In this document: positions 43,844 to 52,607 of the stretch, one piece after another
How positions within the stretch are numbered: the stretch's first letter is position 1
Layout: every line of letters starts with the position of its first letter
NCBI RefSeq assembly: GCF_030317035.1
Contig: NZ_JASZYK010000015.1
Coordinates: forward strand, 92,329-156,328
Direction of reading: 5' to 3'
DNA: 64,000 bases
Source of the DNA: Variovorax sp. J22G73
GTDB lineage: Bacteria; Pseudomonadota; Gammaproteobacteria; Burkholderiales; Burkholderiaceae_C
The notes under the pieces: model-generated
Databases searched by the model: none
What the model was told of the DNA's origin: nothing
Seen by the model: the letters and a program-made list of their open reading frames with translations, nothing else
Made by a program: the position numbers and the translations under genes

Positions 43844-44833
43844 TCAGGTCGCGGGTTCCACCGTGGTCCAGTAGCGGGTGCGCAGGCGCACCTGAACCGG
43901 CAGCACGCTGGGCAGCATCGCGAGGATGCGATCGGTGTCGCCCAGCGGGAACACGCCCGAGAAGCGCAGGCTGGCCACTGCCGGGTCGCAGCGCAGGATG
44001 CCCGGGCGGTAGCGGCCGAGCTCGTCGATGAAGTCGTCCAGCCGCATGTCGTCGGCAATGATCTGGCCGAGCGACCATGCGGAGGTCTGCTCGTTCACCG
44101 GAGCGGGTGCGTCGATGTCGCTCGTGCTGAAGGAGGTGCGCTCGCCGGCGCGCAGGAGGCGCGACGGGGCCGAGGCGGCGAGCGGCGTGATCTCGACCGC
44201 GCTTTCGAGCACGGCCACGCGGGTGCGGCCCTGGTCTTGCCGCACGAAAAACCGGGTGCCCAGCGCGCGGATGCGGCCTTCGGCGGTGTCGACCACGAAG
44301 GGCGGACTGCCGGGCTGCGCGTGGCCGGTGACGATCATCACCTCGCCGGCCACCAGTCGCACCAGCCGGCGCCGGGCGTCGAAGCGCACGTCGATGGCGC
44401 TGGCCGTGTCGAGCGTGATGCGCGTGCCGTCGTCCAGCAGCACGCTGCGTTGCTCTCCGGTGCCGGTACGAAAGTCGGCCACCGACTGTTGCCAGGCCTG
44501 TGTGCGCGATGCGAGCACGCCCGTGACGCCGGTGGCCCCGAGCCAGAAAAGAGCGCGCATCGCCTTGCGGCGGGCCGGCGCCCGTGCGTGGCCCGCAGAC
44601 GCGAGCACCGCGTAGGCCGCCGCGGGGTTCAGGCCTTTCAGGCGTGCGGTGAAGCTTTCGATGTGCTGCCACGCGCGCTCGTTGTCGGAGTGGCCGCGCC
44701 GCCATTGCTGCCAGCGCTGGCGGTCTTCGTCGGTGGCTTCGCCGGACATCAGCACGGTAAGCCACTCGGAGGCTTCGTCGGCGGCGCGCTCGCCGAAAGG
44801 CAGTGCCGCGGCGCTGCTCGTTGTCGCCGGCAT
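43844..44833 (-). CDS. FecR family anti-sigma regulator
   Basis: A 329-residue inner-membrane signal transducer. The cytoplasmic N-terminal domain (EWLTVLMSGEATDEDRQRWQ, NERAWQHIESF) binds the sigma factor. A single membrane segment lies near residues 80-100 (LFWLGATGVTGVLA), and the periplasmic FecR domain follows (RSVLLDDGTRITLDTASAID, VDTAEGRIRALGTRFFVRQD, AVLESAVEITPL). It passes the ligand-loaded receptor signal to the sigma factor. I place the start at the ATG at 44833, one base after the sigma-factor stop; an upstream ATG at 44872 would overlap the sigma gene by 38 bases and cannot be excluded. Confidence 0.9.
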   Translation of the reverse strand: MPATTSSAAALPFGERAADEASEWLTVLMSGEATDEDRQRWQQWRRGHSDNERAWQHIESFTARLKGLNPAAAYAVLASAGHARAPARRKAMRALFWLGATGVTGVLASRTQAWQQSVADFRTGTGEQRSVLLDDGTRITLDTASAIDVRFDARRRLVRLVAGEVMIVTGHAQPGSPPFVVDTAEGRIRALGTRFFVRQDQGRTRVAVLESAVEITPLAASAPSRLLRAGERTSFSTSDIDAPAPVNEQTSAWSLGQIIADDMRLDDFIDELGRYRPGILRCDPAVASLRFSGVFPLGDTDRILAMLPSVLPVQVRLRTRYWTTVEPAT

Positions 44834-44834
44834 C

Positions 44835-45344
44835 TCAGTCGGCCATGCCGAAGAAGCACTGTCGGTTGGCACGCGAGAGGTACTGCTTCACCGAGCTGGC
44901 CGACACGGCCAGCCGTTCGGCAATCTCCGCATAGCTGAGCCCTTCGAGATGGGCCAGCAGAAAAGCTTCCTTCGCCGCGGGCGGCAGGCTGTCGAGCACG
45001 CGGTCGACCTGGTGCAGCGCCTCGATGGCCAGCAGCTGTACCTCGGGGGACGGCGCCATGTCTTGCGGCAGGGCGGCCAGCGCCTCGAGGTAGCTCTGTT
45101 CAAGCACCTGCCGGCGATGCCGGTGCGCCATCAGGCGCCGCGCGATGGTGGCCAGGAAGGGGCGCGGCTCGCGAATGTCGGCCGTCGCGCCGGTGGTGAT
45201 GACGCTGACGAACGTGTCCTGGGCCAGGTCCGCCGCGGCAAAGGAATCGCCCAGCTTGCGGCGTAGCCAGGTCTGCAGCCACCCGTGGTGTTCGCAATAG
45301 AGCGCCTGCACTTCCTGGTGCATGACCGACTCGGCGGCAGACAT
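44835..45344 (-). CDS. ECF sigma factor, FecI-like
   Basis: A 169-residue extracytoplasmic-function sigma factor. Region 2 reads LQTWLRRKLGDSFAAADLAQ then DTFVSV, with RPFLATIARRLMAHRHRR following. Region 4 reads LPPAAKEAFLLAHLEGLSYA then EIAERLAVSASSVKQYLSRA. It should direct transcription of the receptor gene upon siderophore binding. A perfect Fur-like dyad lies 39-57 bases upstream, so the sigma gene is repressed when iron is sufficient. Order fecI-fecR-receptor is standard. Confidence 0.92.
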   Translation of the reverse strand: MSAAESVMHQEVQALYCEHHGWLQTWLRRKLGDSFAAADLAQDTFVSVITTGATADIREPRPFLATIARRLMAHRHRRQVLEQSYLEALAALPQDMAPSPEVQLLAIEALHQVDRVLDSLPPAAKEAFLLAHLEGLSYAEIAERLAVSASSVKQYLSRANRQCFFGMAD

Positions 45345-45382
45345 GGCATTCCTCTCGGCCAGCGGCCTGGTGTGGATCGATC

Positions 45383-45401
45383 AATGAGAACGTTTCTCAT
45401 T
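45383..45401. promoter_or_regulatory. Fur box upstream of the FecI-like sigma gene
   Basis: AATGAGAA and TTCTCATT form a perfect 8-base inverted repeat separated by three bases, matching the core of the Fur site (TGAGAA-n3-TTCTCA). It lies 39-57 bases upstream of the sigma-factor start, over its expected promoter. It would place the siderophore-sensing system under iron repression. Confidence 0.8.
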
Positions 45402-45490
45402 AATTTTAGATGAGTCGAAATGCCTCGCGCAACATTTGTGTCTCGCCCCTGTGTCTCGTCCCTATGTCTCGCTCCTGTGTCACCCATGTC

Positions 45491-45982
45491 TCACCGGTGC
45501 CGAACCACCTCGAACCCCTCCGCCTCGGATGGCGCCACGAAATGGCTGCTGATCAGGTCGAACTGCGCATCCGTCGTCTCGAACGGGTGCTCTCCGCTCG
45601 CATTGCGCGCACGCAGGCGCTCCTTGCAGACCGCGTCGGGCACGTCCAGGAAGTGCAGGGCGTGCGCCACGCCGGCGGCTTCGAAGATGCCGCGCATCCA
45701 GCTTCGGCCACTCACGGTGTTGGCGGGAAAGTCGAGCACCACCGACACGCCGGCACGCAGCAAGTCCGTCACATGGCCGGCCATCACCTGCTTCAACCGG
45801 CCTGCGCAGCGCACATAGTCGGGCAGTTCGTGGATCTCGCCCGGGTACAGCGCCGCGAGCCAGGTGTCTTCGCTGATGAGCACCGTGGCGGGCGCCTGGG
45901 CCAGCTGCCGGGTAAGGGTCGATTTGCCGGCGCCGATCTTGCCGCAGACCATGTGAAGCGTCGGGGTGAGGGGTGCTGTCAT
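45491..45982 (-). CDS. Zeta-like P-loop ATPase/kinase (AAA family)
   Basis: A 163-residue P-loop protein. Walker A is in LHMVCGKIGAGKSTLTRQLA near residue 20; a lid-type arginine pair follows further on in FLDVPDAVCKERLRARNASG. VVLDFPANTVSGRSWMRGIF resembles the substrate-binding region of small kinases of the zeta-toxin/gluconate-kinase type. ATP-dependent phosphorylation of a small molecule is likely, but the substrate is unknown. An ATG at 45982 with a GGAGA ribosome site is chosen over an upstream frame start. The gene is preceded by an attenuator-like leader with a small ORF. No antitoxin-like gene is visible next to it. Confidence 0.82.
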   Translation of the reverse strand: MTAPLTPTLHMVCGKIGAGKSTLTRQLAQAPATVLISEDTWLAALYPGEIHELPDYVRCAGRLKQVMAGHVTDLLRAGVSVVLDFPANTVSGRSWMRGIFEAAGVAHALHFLDVPDAVCKERLRARNASGEHPFETTDAQFDLISSHFVAPSEAEGFEVVRHR

Positions 45983-46028
45983 TCGTTTCTCCTGCTGGGT
46001 CGGTTTTGAAAAAGAACCCCAGGAAACG

Positions 46029-46053
46029 AAAAACCCGCCTCGTGGGGCGGGTT
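46029..46053 (-). terminator. Intrinsic terminator (attenuator stem 3:4)
   Basis: AACCCGCC and GGCGGGTT form an 8-base-pair stem around a six-base loop, followed by T residues in the leftward direction. It ends transcription from the amino-acid ABC operon and from the small leader ORF unless antitermination occurs. Confidence 0.85.
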
Positions 46054-46081
46054 GCATGGCGTGTGTCTGTGGAACCGCGCG

Positions 46082-46138
46082 CTAACCCACCATCTTTCGG
46101 ATGGTGCGAATAATCGACGCGGTGTGCAGGCAAGCCAT
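46082..46138 (-). CDS. Putative 18-residue leader peptide
   Basis: A short ORF reading MACLHTASIIRTIRKMVG, then TAG. There is no ribosome site, but TATCCT six bases upstream of the ATG and ATGACT 18 bases before that look like promoter elements, so the transcript could begin at the ATG as a leaderless message. The peptide has three Ile, two Thr and two Arg, clustered in the stretch that overlaps the first hairpin. A leader role is inferred from position; it could also be a chance ORF. Confidence 0.45.
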   Translation of the reverse strand: MACLHTASIIRTIRKMVG

Positions 46139-46166
46139 GGGCCGAGGATAGCCCAGCGCGGCCCGT

Positions 46167-46929
<763 letters not shown>

Positions 46930-46946
<17 letters not shown>

Positions 46947-47583
46947 GGGTTTTCCTCTCGAGGGTCTTGGCGTACAGGCTCACGGGAAAGCACAGCACGA
47001 AATAAAGCAGGGCCACGCAGCTGAACACCACGAAGGGCTTGAAGGTGGCGTTCGAAATCATGCTGCCGGCCTTGGTGAGTTCGACAAAGCCGATCACCGA
47101 GGCCAGCGCCGTGCCCTTGATGACCTGCACCAGGAAGCCGACCGTCGGCGCGATCGCGATCTTCACGGCCTGCGGCAGGATCACGTGGCGCATCTGCTCG
47201 CCGAAGCTCAGCGCCAGGCTGCCCGAGGCCTCCCATTGCCCCTTCGGGATGGAGGCCACGCAGCCGCGCCATATCTCGGTGAGAAAAGCGCTGGTGTACA
47301 GCGTGAGCGCCAAGCTGGCGGCCGTCCACGCCGACACGTCGATGCCGAACAGCGCAATGCCGAAGTAGGCGAGAAACAGCTGCATGAGCAGCGGCGTGCC
47401 CTGGAAGAGTTGAACGTACAGGCTCACGGCCTTGCCCGCCACCTTGCCGCCGCGCAGCCGCACGAACAGCAGCGCCGCCCCCACGATGCCGCCGCCGACG
47501 AAGGCGATGAGCGAGAGCACGACGGTCCAGCGCAGCGCCATCAGCAGGTTGCGCAGGATGTCCCAGAGAGAAAAATCGGTCAT
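46930..47583 (-). CDS. Amino-acid ABC transporter permease (second)
   Basis: A 217-residue polar amino-acid permease of the HisM/GlnP type with about five membrane segments. The coupling loop is IPKGQWEASGSLALSFGEQM near residue 140, and FQGTPLLMQLFLAYFGIALF precedes it. It overlaps the ATPase gene by 17 bases and is 19 bases after the other permease. Two different permease genes indicate a heterodimeric channel. Confidence 0.92.
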
Positions 47584-47602
47584 GGCAACGAAGTTCCTGC
47601 GT

Positions 47603-48265
47603 TCAGCGGCCGAAGAAGAACTTCGGCCCCGCCCAGTCGAGCAGCCGGCGCAACGCGACCGACAGCGCCAGGTAGATGAGCGTGGCGACGATGAAGGCCT
47701 CGAAGGCGCGGAAGTTGCGGCTTTGGATGAGGTTGGCCGCGTAGCTGAGCTCTTCGGTCGAAATCTGCCCGCACACCGCCGAGCCCAGCATCACGATGAC
47801 GATCTGGCTCACCATCGACGGCCACACCTTCTTCAGCGCCGGCGGCAGCACCACGCGCAGGAACACCTGCGCCTTGCTCAGCGCCAGGCTCACGGCGGCC
47901 TCGATCTGCCCCTTGGGCGTGGCCTCGATGCCGGCGCGGATGATCTCGGTGGAGTACGCCCCCAGGTTCATCACCATGGCGATCACCGAGGCCACCTCCG
48001 GCGAGAGCTTGACGCCCGCGGCCGGCAGCCCGAAGAAGATGAAGAACAGCTGCACGATGAAGGGCGTGTTGCGGATCAGCTCCACGTAGGTGCCCACCAG
48101 CAGCCGCAGCCAGCGCGGCCCGCCCGAGCGTGCCCAGGCGCAGAAGGTGCCCACGGTCATGCCCAGCACGGTGCCCACGGCGGTGAGGCCGATGGTCCAC
48201 GCCACGCCGCGCAGCAGCAGCGGCCATTCCGACAGAACCGCCAAAAAGTCGAATTCGATGTTCAT
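47603..48265 (-). CDS. Amino-acid ABC transporter permease (first)
   Basis: A 220-residue permease of the same HisQ/HisM class. The coupling loop EATPKGQIEAAVSLALSKAQ is near residue 130, and LIRNTPFIVQLFFIFFGLPA is the typical preceding segment. It lies 15 bases downstream of the binding-protein gene. It should pair with the second permease to form the channel through which the periplasmic binding protein delivers its amino acid. Confidence 0.92.
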   Translation of the reverse strand: MNIEFDFLAVLSEWPLLLRGVAWTIGLTAVGTVLGMTVGTFCAWARSGGPRWLRLLVGTYVELIRNTPFIVQLFFIFFGLPAAGVKLSPEVASVIAMVMNLGAYSTEIIRAGIEATPKGQIEAAVSLALSKAQVFLRVVLPPALKKVWPSMVSQIVIVMLGSAVCGQISTEELSYAANLIQSRNFRAFEAFIVATLIYLALSVALRRLLDWAGPKFFFGR

Positions 48266-48280
48266 GGCCGCGCGGCTCGA

Positions 48281-49081
48281 TCAGACCGGCAGGTCGCCGG
48301 CCGGGCGGCCGAGCCACTTCTTGGACATGGCGTCGATGGTGCCGTCCTTGCGCGCGTTGGCGATGATCTCGTTGACCTTGGCCTTCAGCTTGTCCTCGCC
48401 CTTGGCGATGCCGACGAAGCAGGGGCTGTCTTTCAGCAGCAGCTTGTATTCGGCGTTGAGCTGCGGGTTCTTCTGCATCATGTCGCCGGCCACGGCGGCG
48501 CTGGCGGCCAGGGTCTGCGTCTGGCCCGAGACGAAGGCGGCGATGGTGGCGTTGTTGTCCTCGAAGCGCTTGTAGTCCAGCGTGGTGGGCGCCACCTTGG
48601 CGAGCTCCTGGTCTTCCATGGCGCCGCGCGTGACGGCCACGGTCTTGCCGCCCATGTCGGCGAAGGTCTTGATGTTCAGGCTCTTGGCCGCGAACACGGC
48701 CTGGAAGAAGGGCGCGTAGGCCGAGGAGAAGTCGATGACCTTCTCGCGCTCCGGGTTCTTGCCGAGCGTGGAGATCACCAGGTCGGCCTTGCGCGTCTGC
48801 AGGTACGGAATGCGGTTGGCGCTGGTGACGGGCACCAGCTCGATCTTCACGCCGAGCTTGGCGGCGATGAGCTCGGCCATTTCCACGTCGAGGCCCTGCG
48901 GCTTCATGTTCTTGTCGACCGAGCCGTAGGGCGGGTAGTCGGTGGGCACCGCGATCTTGATGGTCTTGGCCTTGAGCACGTTGTCGAGCGCGTTCTGGGC
49001 CTGGGCGGCGCCGGTGGCGGCCAGCATGGCAATGGAAGCCAGTGCGAGCGCGAGGTGGCGTTTGGACGAAGAGAAGTTCAT
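48281..49081 (-). CDS. Amino-acid ABC transporter substrate-binding protein
   Basis: A 266-residue periplasmic binding protein (SBP family 3). The signal peptide MNFSSSKRHLALALASIAML ends near AQAQ. The mature part contains KIAVPTDYPPYGSVDKNMKP, QGLDVEMAELIAAKLGVKIE and QTRKADLVISTLGKNPERE, then VIDFSSAYAPFFQAVFA, as in glutamine/cystine/arginine binders. Its start overlaps the GntR stop by four bases, and an AGGAG ribosome site supports it. The exact amino acid is not predictable. Confidence 0.92.
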   Translation of the reverse strand: MNFSSSKRHLALALASIAMLAATGAAQAQNALDNVLKAKTIKIAVPTDYPPYGSVDKNMKPQGLDVEMAELIAAKLGVKIELVPVTSANRIPYLQTRKADLVISTLGKNPEREKVIDFSSAYAPFFQAVFAAKSLNIKTFADMGGKTVAVTRGAMEDQELAKVAPTTLDYKRFEDNNATIAAFVSGQTQTLAASAAVAGDMMQKNPQLNAEYKLLLKDSPCFVGIAKGEDKLKAKVNEIIANARKDGTIDAMSKKWLGRPAGDLPV

Positions 49082-49884
49082 AGCAGGGCTCCTAGGTAAG
49101 TCGAAGAATCTGGATCGGAATCGGGAATGGAATCTGAAGCGGGCAATGCGGCGGGCTTGCGGCGCTTCGCCTTCGGGGCTGCGGCCGCTGTAGCGGCGCT
49201 TGTGTTGTTCAGCGGCGCCAGCGCGTCGCGCAGCTGCGCGAGCGGATCGGTCGGTGCCTGCACGCGCAGGGCCGACTGCACCGTGCCGATGTGCTCTGCC
49301 ATCAGCGACTCGGCCGTGGCGTGGTCGCCGCGCTCCAGCGCCGCGACGATCTGCACGTGGTCTTCGCACGACTGCACCGCGTCGTGCGTGGACTGGTAGA
49401 GCATGGCGATCAGCGTGGTGCGCGCCGTGTAGTCGCGCAGCGTGTCGGCCAGCAGCGTGTTGCCCAGGCATTCGGCCAGGCACACATGGAAGTCGCCCAG
49501 CAGGAAGCTGCGGTTGCCGACGTCGCTTTCTTTCAGTGCGGCCTTTTCACGCTGGAGGTGCGCCTTCAGCTGGCGCAGGGCGGTTTTCTCGATCTTTCCG
49601 GTGCTGCCGGCGCTGCGGATCAGGCCCAGCTCGATGACGCGCCGCGCCTCGAAGGCCTCGCGCGCCTCGTCCTGCGAGGGCTCGATGACGAACCAGCCGC
49701 GCCGCGCGCTCACGGTGACGATGCCGCGCGCCGCCAGCCGCGTGAGCGCCTCGCGCACGATGGTGCGGCTGCAGTCGAACAGCATGGCCAGCTGCTGCTC
49801 GCCCAGGCGCGAACCGGGCGCGAGCTTTTGCGCCATCACCGCTTCGACGATGCGTGCACTGATTTCGGATGCGGAGATGGCCAT
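49078..49884 (-). CDS. FCD-type GntR transcriptional regulator
   Basis: A 268-residue regulator. The winged-helix domain reads PGSRLGEQQLAMLFDCSRTI then VREALTRLAARGIV, and the FCD ligand domain follows with LLGDFHVCLAECLGNTLLAD and SCEDHVQIVAALERGDHATA (metal-ligand His/Asp). The C-terminal 40 residues are an Ala/Lys/Asp/Ser-rich tail. I prefer the ATG at 49884 to one ten codons upstream. Unusually it is the first gene of the importer operon, overlapping the binding-protein gene by four bases, so it likely autoregulates the whole unit. Confidence 0.9.
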   Translation of the reverse strand: MAISASEISARIVEAVMAQKLAPGSRLGEQQLAMLFDCSRTIVREALTRLAARGIVTVSARRGWFVIEPSQDEAREAFEARRVIELGLIRSAGSTGKIEKTALRQLKAHLQREKAALKESDVGNRSFLLGDFHVCLAECLGNTLLADTLRDYTARTTLIAMLYQSTHDAVQSCEDHVQIVAALERGDHATAESLMAEHIGTVQSALRVQAPTDPLAQLRDALAPLNNTSAATAAAAPKAKRRKPAALPASDSIPDSDPDSSTYLGALL

Positions 49885-49889
49885 GGTCC

Positions 49890-49924
49890 TGCATATCAGC
49901 AGCTTCTGTGCCAACTGGTATGCA
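49890..49924. promoter_or_regulatory. Inverted repeat upstream of the FCD-GntR gene
   Basis: TGCATA (49890-49895) and TATGCA (49919-49924) form a six-base inverted repeat with a 23-base spacing, just upstream of the regulator start. The two half-sites could hold one or two GntR dimers. This is inferred from symmetry and place only. Confidence 0.4.
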
Positions 49925-49994
49925 AGATCTGTGCACCCGAATGGCGCACGGGCCCTGGATCAGGGCAGTAAACGGGTGCAGTGGCCGGCCGCGC

Positions 49995-51368
49995 TCAGCG
50001 CGGCGAGCGCCCTGGCCTGCGCCCCAGCGCGCTCGCCGGCAGTGCCACCAGCATGAGCAGTGCCGACAGCACCAGCGCGCCGCTCAGCACACACAGGCTG
50101 GCGGTGAAGCCGCCCGTCAGCGTCTTCAGCGCGCCGACCATCATCGGCGCCACCAGCCCCGCGCTGCCGCCGATGGTGCTGATGAGCGCAATGCCCGCCG
50201 CCGCCGCGCTCTTCGACATGAAGGTGCCCGGCACCGACCACAGCACGGTGAAGGCGGCGGAAATGCCCATGGACGCCAGCGCCAGGCACAGCACCGCGGC
50301 GAAGGCGTTGTGCATGAACAGCGTGGTCAGCGCCAGCCCGGCGGCGCCCACCACCGCGCTGAGCGCGAAGTGCCAGCGGCGCTCTTTGTGTTTGTCGGAA
50401 TGCCGCCCGACGGCGATGTTGGCCGCGATGCCCGCCAGCGCCGGAATGACCGCATAGAAGCCGATCTGCAGCACGCTGAGCCCCATCGACTTCAGGATGG
50501 TCGGCTGCCAGAAAGACAGCGCGTAGATGCCCAGGATGATGAGGAACGACATGAAGCCGATCAGCCACACGCGGGCGTCGCGCATCGCCGCGCCGAAGGT
50601 GTGCCGCTCGGTGGCGCCGTGGGCTGCCTGGTCTTCGGCCAGCAGCCGCGCCACGCGCTGCTTCTCGGCGGGCGAGAGCCACGCCGCCTGCGCCGGGCTG
50701 TTCGACAGCCAGCGAAAGGCCGCCACGCCCAGCAGCACGCTGGGCACGCCTTCGAGCAGGAAGAGCCATTGCCAGCCGCGCAGCGACAGCACGCCGTCGA
50801 GGTAGGTCATGGTCAGCCCCGCGATCGGCCCGGCCACGATGGGCGCCGCCCCGAAGGCCATGAAGAACAGCGCCGTGGCCTGCGCGCGCCGGTGCGAGGG
50901 GAACCACAGCGTCAGGTAGAACAGCACGCCCGGCGCGAAGCCCGCCTCGAACACGCCGATGAGAAAGCGCAGCACGTAGAACTGCGTGGGCGTGGTGGCG
51001 AACATCATGGCCGCCGACGCCAGCCCCCACAGACCCATGATGCGCAGCAGTGTCGCGCGCACGCCGATCTTCGCGAGCATCAGGTTGCTCGGAATCTCGA
51101 ACACCGCATAGCCGATGAAGAAAATGCCCGCGCCCAGCCCGAACACGGCGTCGCTGAAGCCCAGCTGCTCCTTCATCTGCAGCTGCGCATAGCCGACGTT
51201 GGTGCGGTCGAGGTAGTTCAGCATGTAGCAGGCGCACAGCAGCGGCATCAGCCGCCAGGTGATCTTGCGGAAGAGGGCGGCGTCATCGCTGGTGGTGCTT
51301 GCGCTGCCGGTGGCGGAGGTCTGCGCCGGTGGATGCGCGCCGGTGGTGTCGAGCGTGGCGGTGTTCAT
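49995..51368 (-). CDS. MFS transporter (ACS/anion:cation symporter-like)
   Basis: A 457-residue membrane protein with about twelve hydrophobic segments. The segment LLCACYMLNYLDRTNVGYAQ is the hallmark of the anion:cation symporter branch, which imports organic acids such as phthalate, tartrate or sugar acids. RFLIGVFEAGFAPGVLFYLT and LMLAKIGVRATLLRIMGLWG are further family segments. An AAGGAGA ribosome site supports the start. It heads nothing itself but follows a metallo-hydrolase, an SDR and an NTF2-like gene on the same strand, suggesting uptake of the compound those enzymes act on. Confidence 0.9.
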   Translation of the reverse strand: MNTATLDTTGAHPPAQTSATGSASTTSDDAALFRKITWRLMPLLCACYMLNYLDRTNVGYAQLQMKEQLGFSDAVFGLGAGIFFIGYAVFEIPSNLMLAKIGVRATLLRIMGLWGLASAAMMFATTPTQFYVLRFLIGVFEAGFAPGVLFYLTLWFPSHRRAQATALFFMAFGAAPIVAGPIAGLTMTYLDGVLSLRGWQWLFLLEGVPSVLLGVAAFRWLSNSPAQAAWLSPAEKQRVARLLAEDQAAHGATERHTFGAAMRDARVWLIGFMSFLIILGIYALSFWQPTILKSMGLSVLQIGFYAVIPALAGIAANIAVGRHSDKHKERRWHFALSAVVGAAGLALTTLFMHNAFAAVLCLALASMGISAAFTVLWSVPGTFMSKSAAAAGIALISTIGGSAGLVAPMMVGALKTLTGGFTASLCVLSGALVLSALLMLVALPASALGRRPGRSPR

Positions 51369-51420
51369 CGTTGTCTCCTTCTGTTGTCTTGTTGTTCGTG
51401 GCGACGTGCGGGCCGGCGCG

Positions 51421-52494
51421 TCAGGCGACGGTGACCGTGCCGAAGCGCGTCTCGCCCCACAGGTGGCTGGTCGGCGCGCCCGGAAACAGCCAGTGCGGCG
51501 AACACTCGCTGGACGGCACCACGTTGCTGAAGCCGTGCAGCGCCGACGTGCCCGCCAGCGTCTTCTCCAGCACCATCGACAGGTACTGGTCGTTGCTGCT
51601 TTCCTGCGTGTTGCCGTTGAGGATCACCTCCGCGCCCGTGGCCTGTGCGTAGCGTCGGATGCCGTTGTGCCGCGACTGCAGCGGTGCCCAGCTGTCGGCC
51701 GACACGCCGTTCTCGCTGCTCACGCGCAGCCCGTCGCCGGCGCGATACACCAGCGAGTGATTGCCTTCGGTGTGGCCCGGCGTGTGCACCAGCGCCACGC
51801 CGCGCCCCAGCTGGATGCTGCCGTCGAAGGAGACCAGGCGGTCGGCCGGCACGCCTTGCAGCCCCTGCGGGCAGTACCACTCGGCCTGCACCGGCAGCAG
51901 GCCTTGCACGTTCGCGAGCTCCTGCTGATGCACCAGCAGCCGGGCGTTGGGCAGCAGCCCCGGCGTGCCCGCGCTGCCGAGCCAGCGCCGAACGTCTTGC
52001 GTGTGCAGGTGGTCGTAGGTGATGTAGTCGACCTGCTCCGGCTTCACCCCGCAGAGCGCCAGCGCCTGCAACACGGTCTGGTAGACCGGCGCGATGGTGC
52101 TGTGCAGGAACTTGGGCGTCTGCGCGCTCAGCCGTTTGAAGTACGGCGTCTCGCCGCCCGATTCGAAGTCGGCGGGCGTGAACAGCAGCGTGCGCAGCCG
52201 CCCTTCGAAGTCGTCGTACTGGACCAGCGTGGTCCGCGCCAGCAGGTGAACCATGTGCGGCTTGAGCAATTGCTGCGAGTACACGCCGGTGAAGGCGAAC
52301 CACGCGGGGTAGGGAATGCGCAGCAGGTTGAAGCTGCGCGCGAAGCGAACCGGCGGTGCGTCCAGCAGCTGTTCGCGCAGCGCTTCGGCGCCGTGGCGAA
52401 TGGCGCGCAAGCGGTCTTGCGGCATGGCCGCGTTGCGGGTGCCATCGAATGCCGTCAGTTGCGCGAAGCCGGTGGGTTCGGGGTCTCGGGTCAT
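51421..52494 (-). CDS. MBL-fold metallo-hydrolase
   Basis: A 357-residue protein of the metallo-beta-lactamase fold. The metal-site motif HxHxDH appears degenerate as ITYDHLHTQDVRRWLG, and the later HTPGHTEGNHSLVYRAGDGL gives the second ligand group. N- and C-terminal regions are distinct from glyoxalase II. A CAGGAGA ribosome site supports the ATG at 52494. The substrate is unknown; lactone or ester hydrolysis are options. Its place between an organic-acid MFS carrier and an SDR gene suggests a catabolic step. Confidence 0.8.
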   Translation of the reverse strand: MTRDPEPTGFAQLTAFDGTRNAAMPQDRLRAIRHGAEALREQLLDAPPVRFARSFNLLRIPYPAWFAFTGVYSQQLLKPHMVHLLARTTLVQYDDFEGRLRTLLFTPADFESGGETPYFKRLSAQTPKFLHSTIAPVYQTVLQALALCGVKPEQVDYITYDHLHTQDVRRWLGSAGTPGLLPNARLLVHQQELANVQGLLPVQAEWYCPQGLQGVPADRLVSFDGSIQLGRGVALVHTPGHTEGNHSLVYRAGDGLRVSSENGVSADSWAPLQSRHNGIRRYAQATGAEVILNGNTQESSNDQYLSMVLEKTLAGTSALHGFSNVVPSSECSPHWLFPGAPTSHLWGETRFGTVTVA

Positions 52495-52607
52495 GTCGTC
52501 TCCTGGAAATGCTGGTCGTTGGGTTGCTGTTGTTCAGGGCGCGATCACGACGGCGCGGTGGTTGATCGCAGTTCACCAACCCAGAACAACCCCTTGCGCG
52601 AAGCAGC

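Larger units (their letters stand above)
46028..46138 (-). promoter_or_regulatory. Attenuator-like leader with mutually exclusive hairpins
   Basis: Leftward, this region contains an 18-codon ORF, a pre-hairpin (CACCATC/GATGGTG, 46106-46088) inside it, then AACCCGCC (46053-46046) pairing with GGCGGGTT (46039-46032) to form a terminator followed by five T residues. GGTGGGTT (46091-46084), in the 3' half of the first hairpin, can instead pair with AACCCGCC (one G-U), which would prevent the terminator. This 1:2, 2:3, 3:4 arrangement is the classic transcription-attenuation architecture. The terminator lies 46 bases before the P-loop ATPase gene; it could also simply end the ABC operon upstream. 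Confidence 0.65.

Noticed and set aside
45491..45982. P-loop ATPase as the toxin of a zeta-epsilon toxin-antitoxin system
   Set aside because: No epsilon-type antitoxin gene is adjacent, and the protein is shorter than zeta toxins; a small-molecule kinase is as likely.
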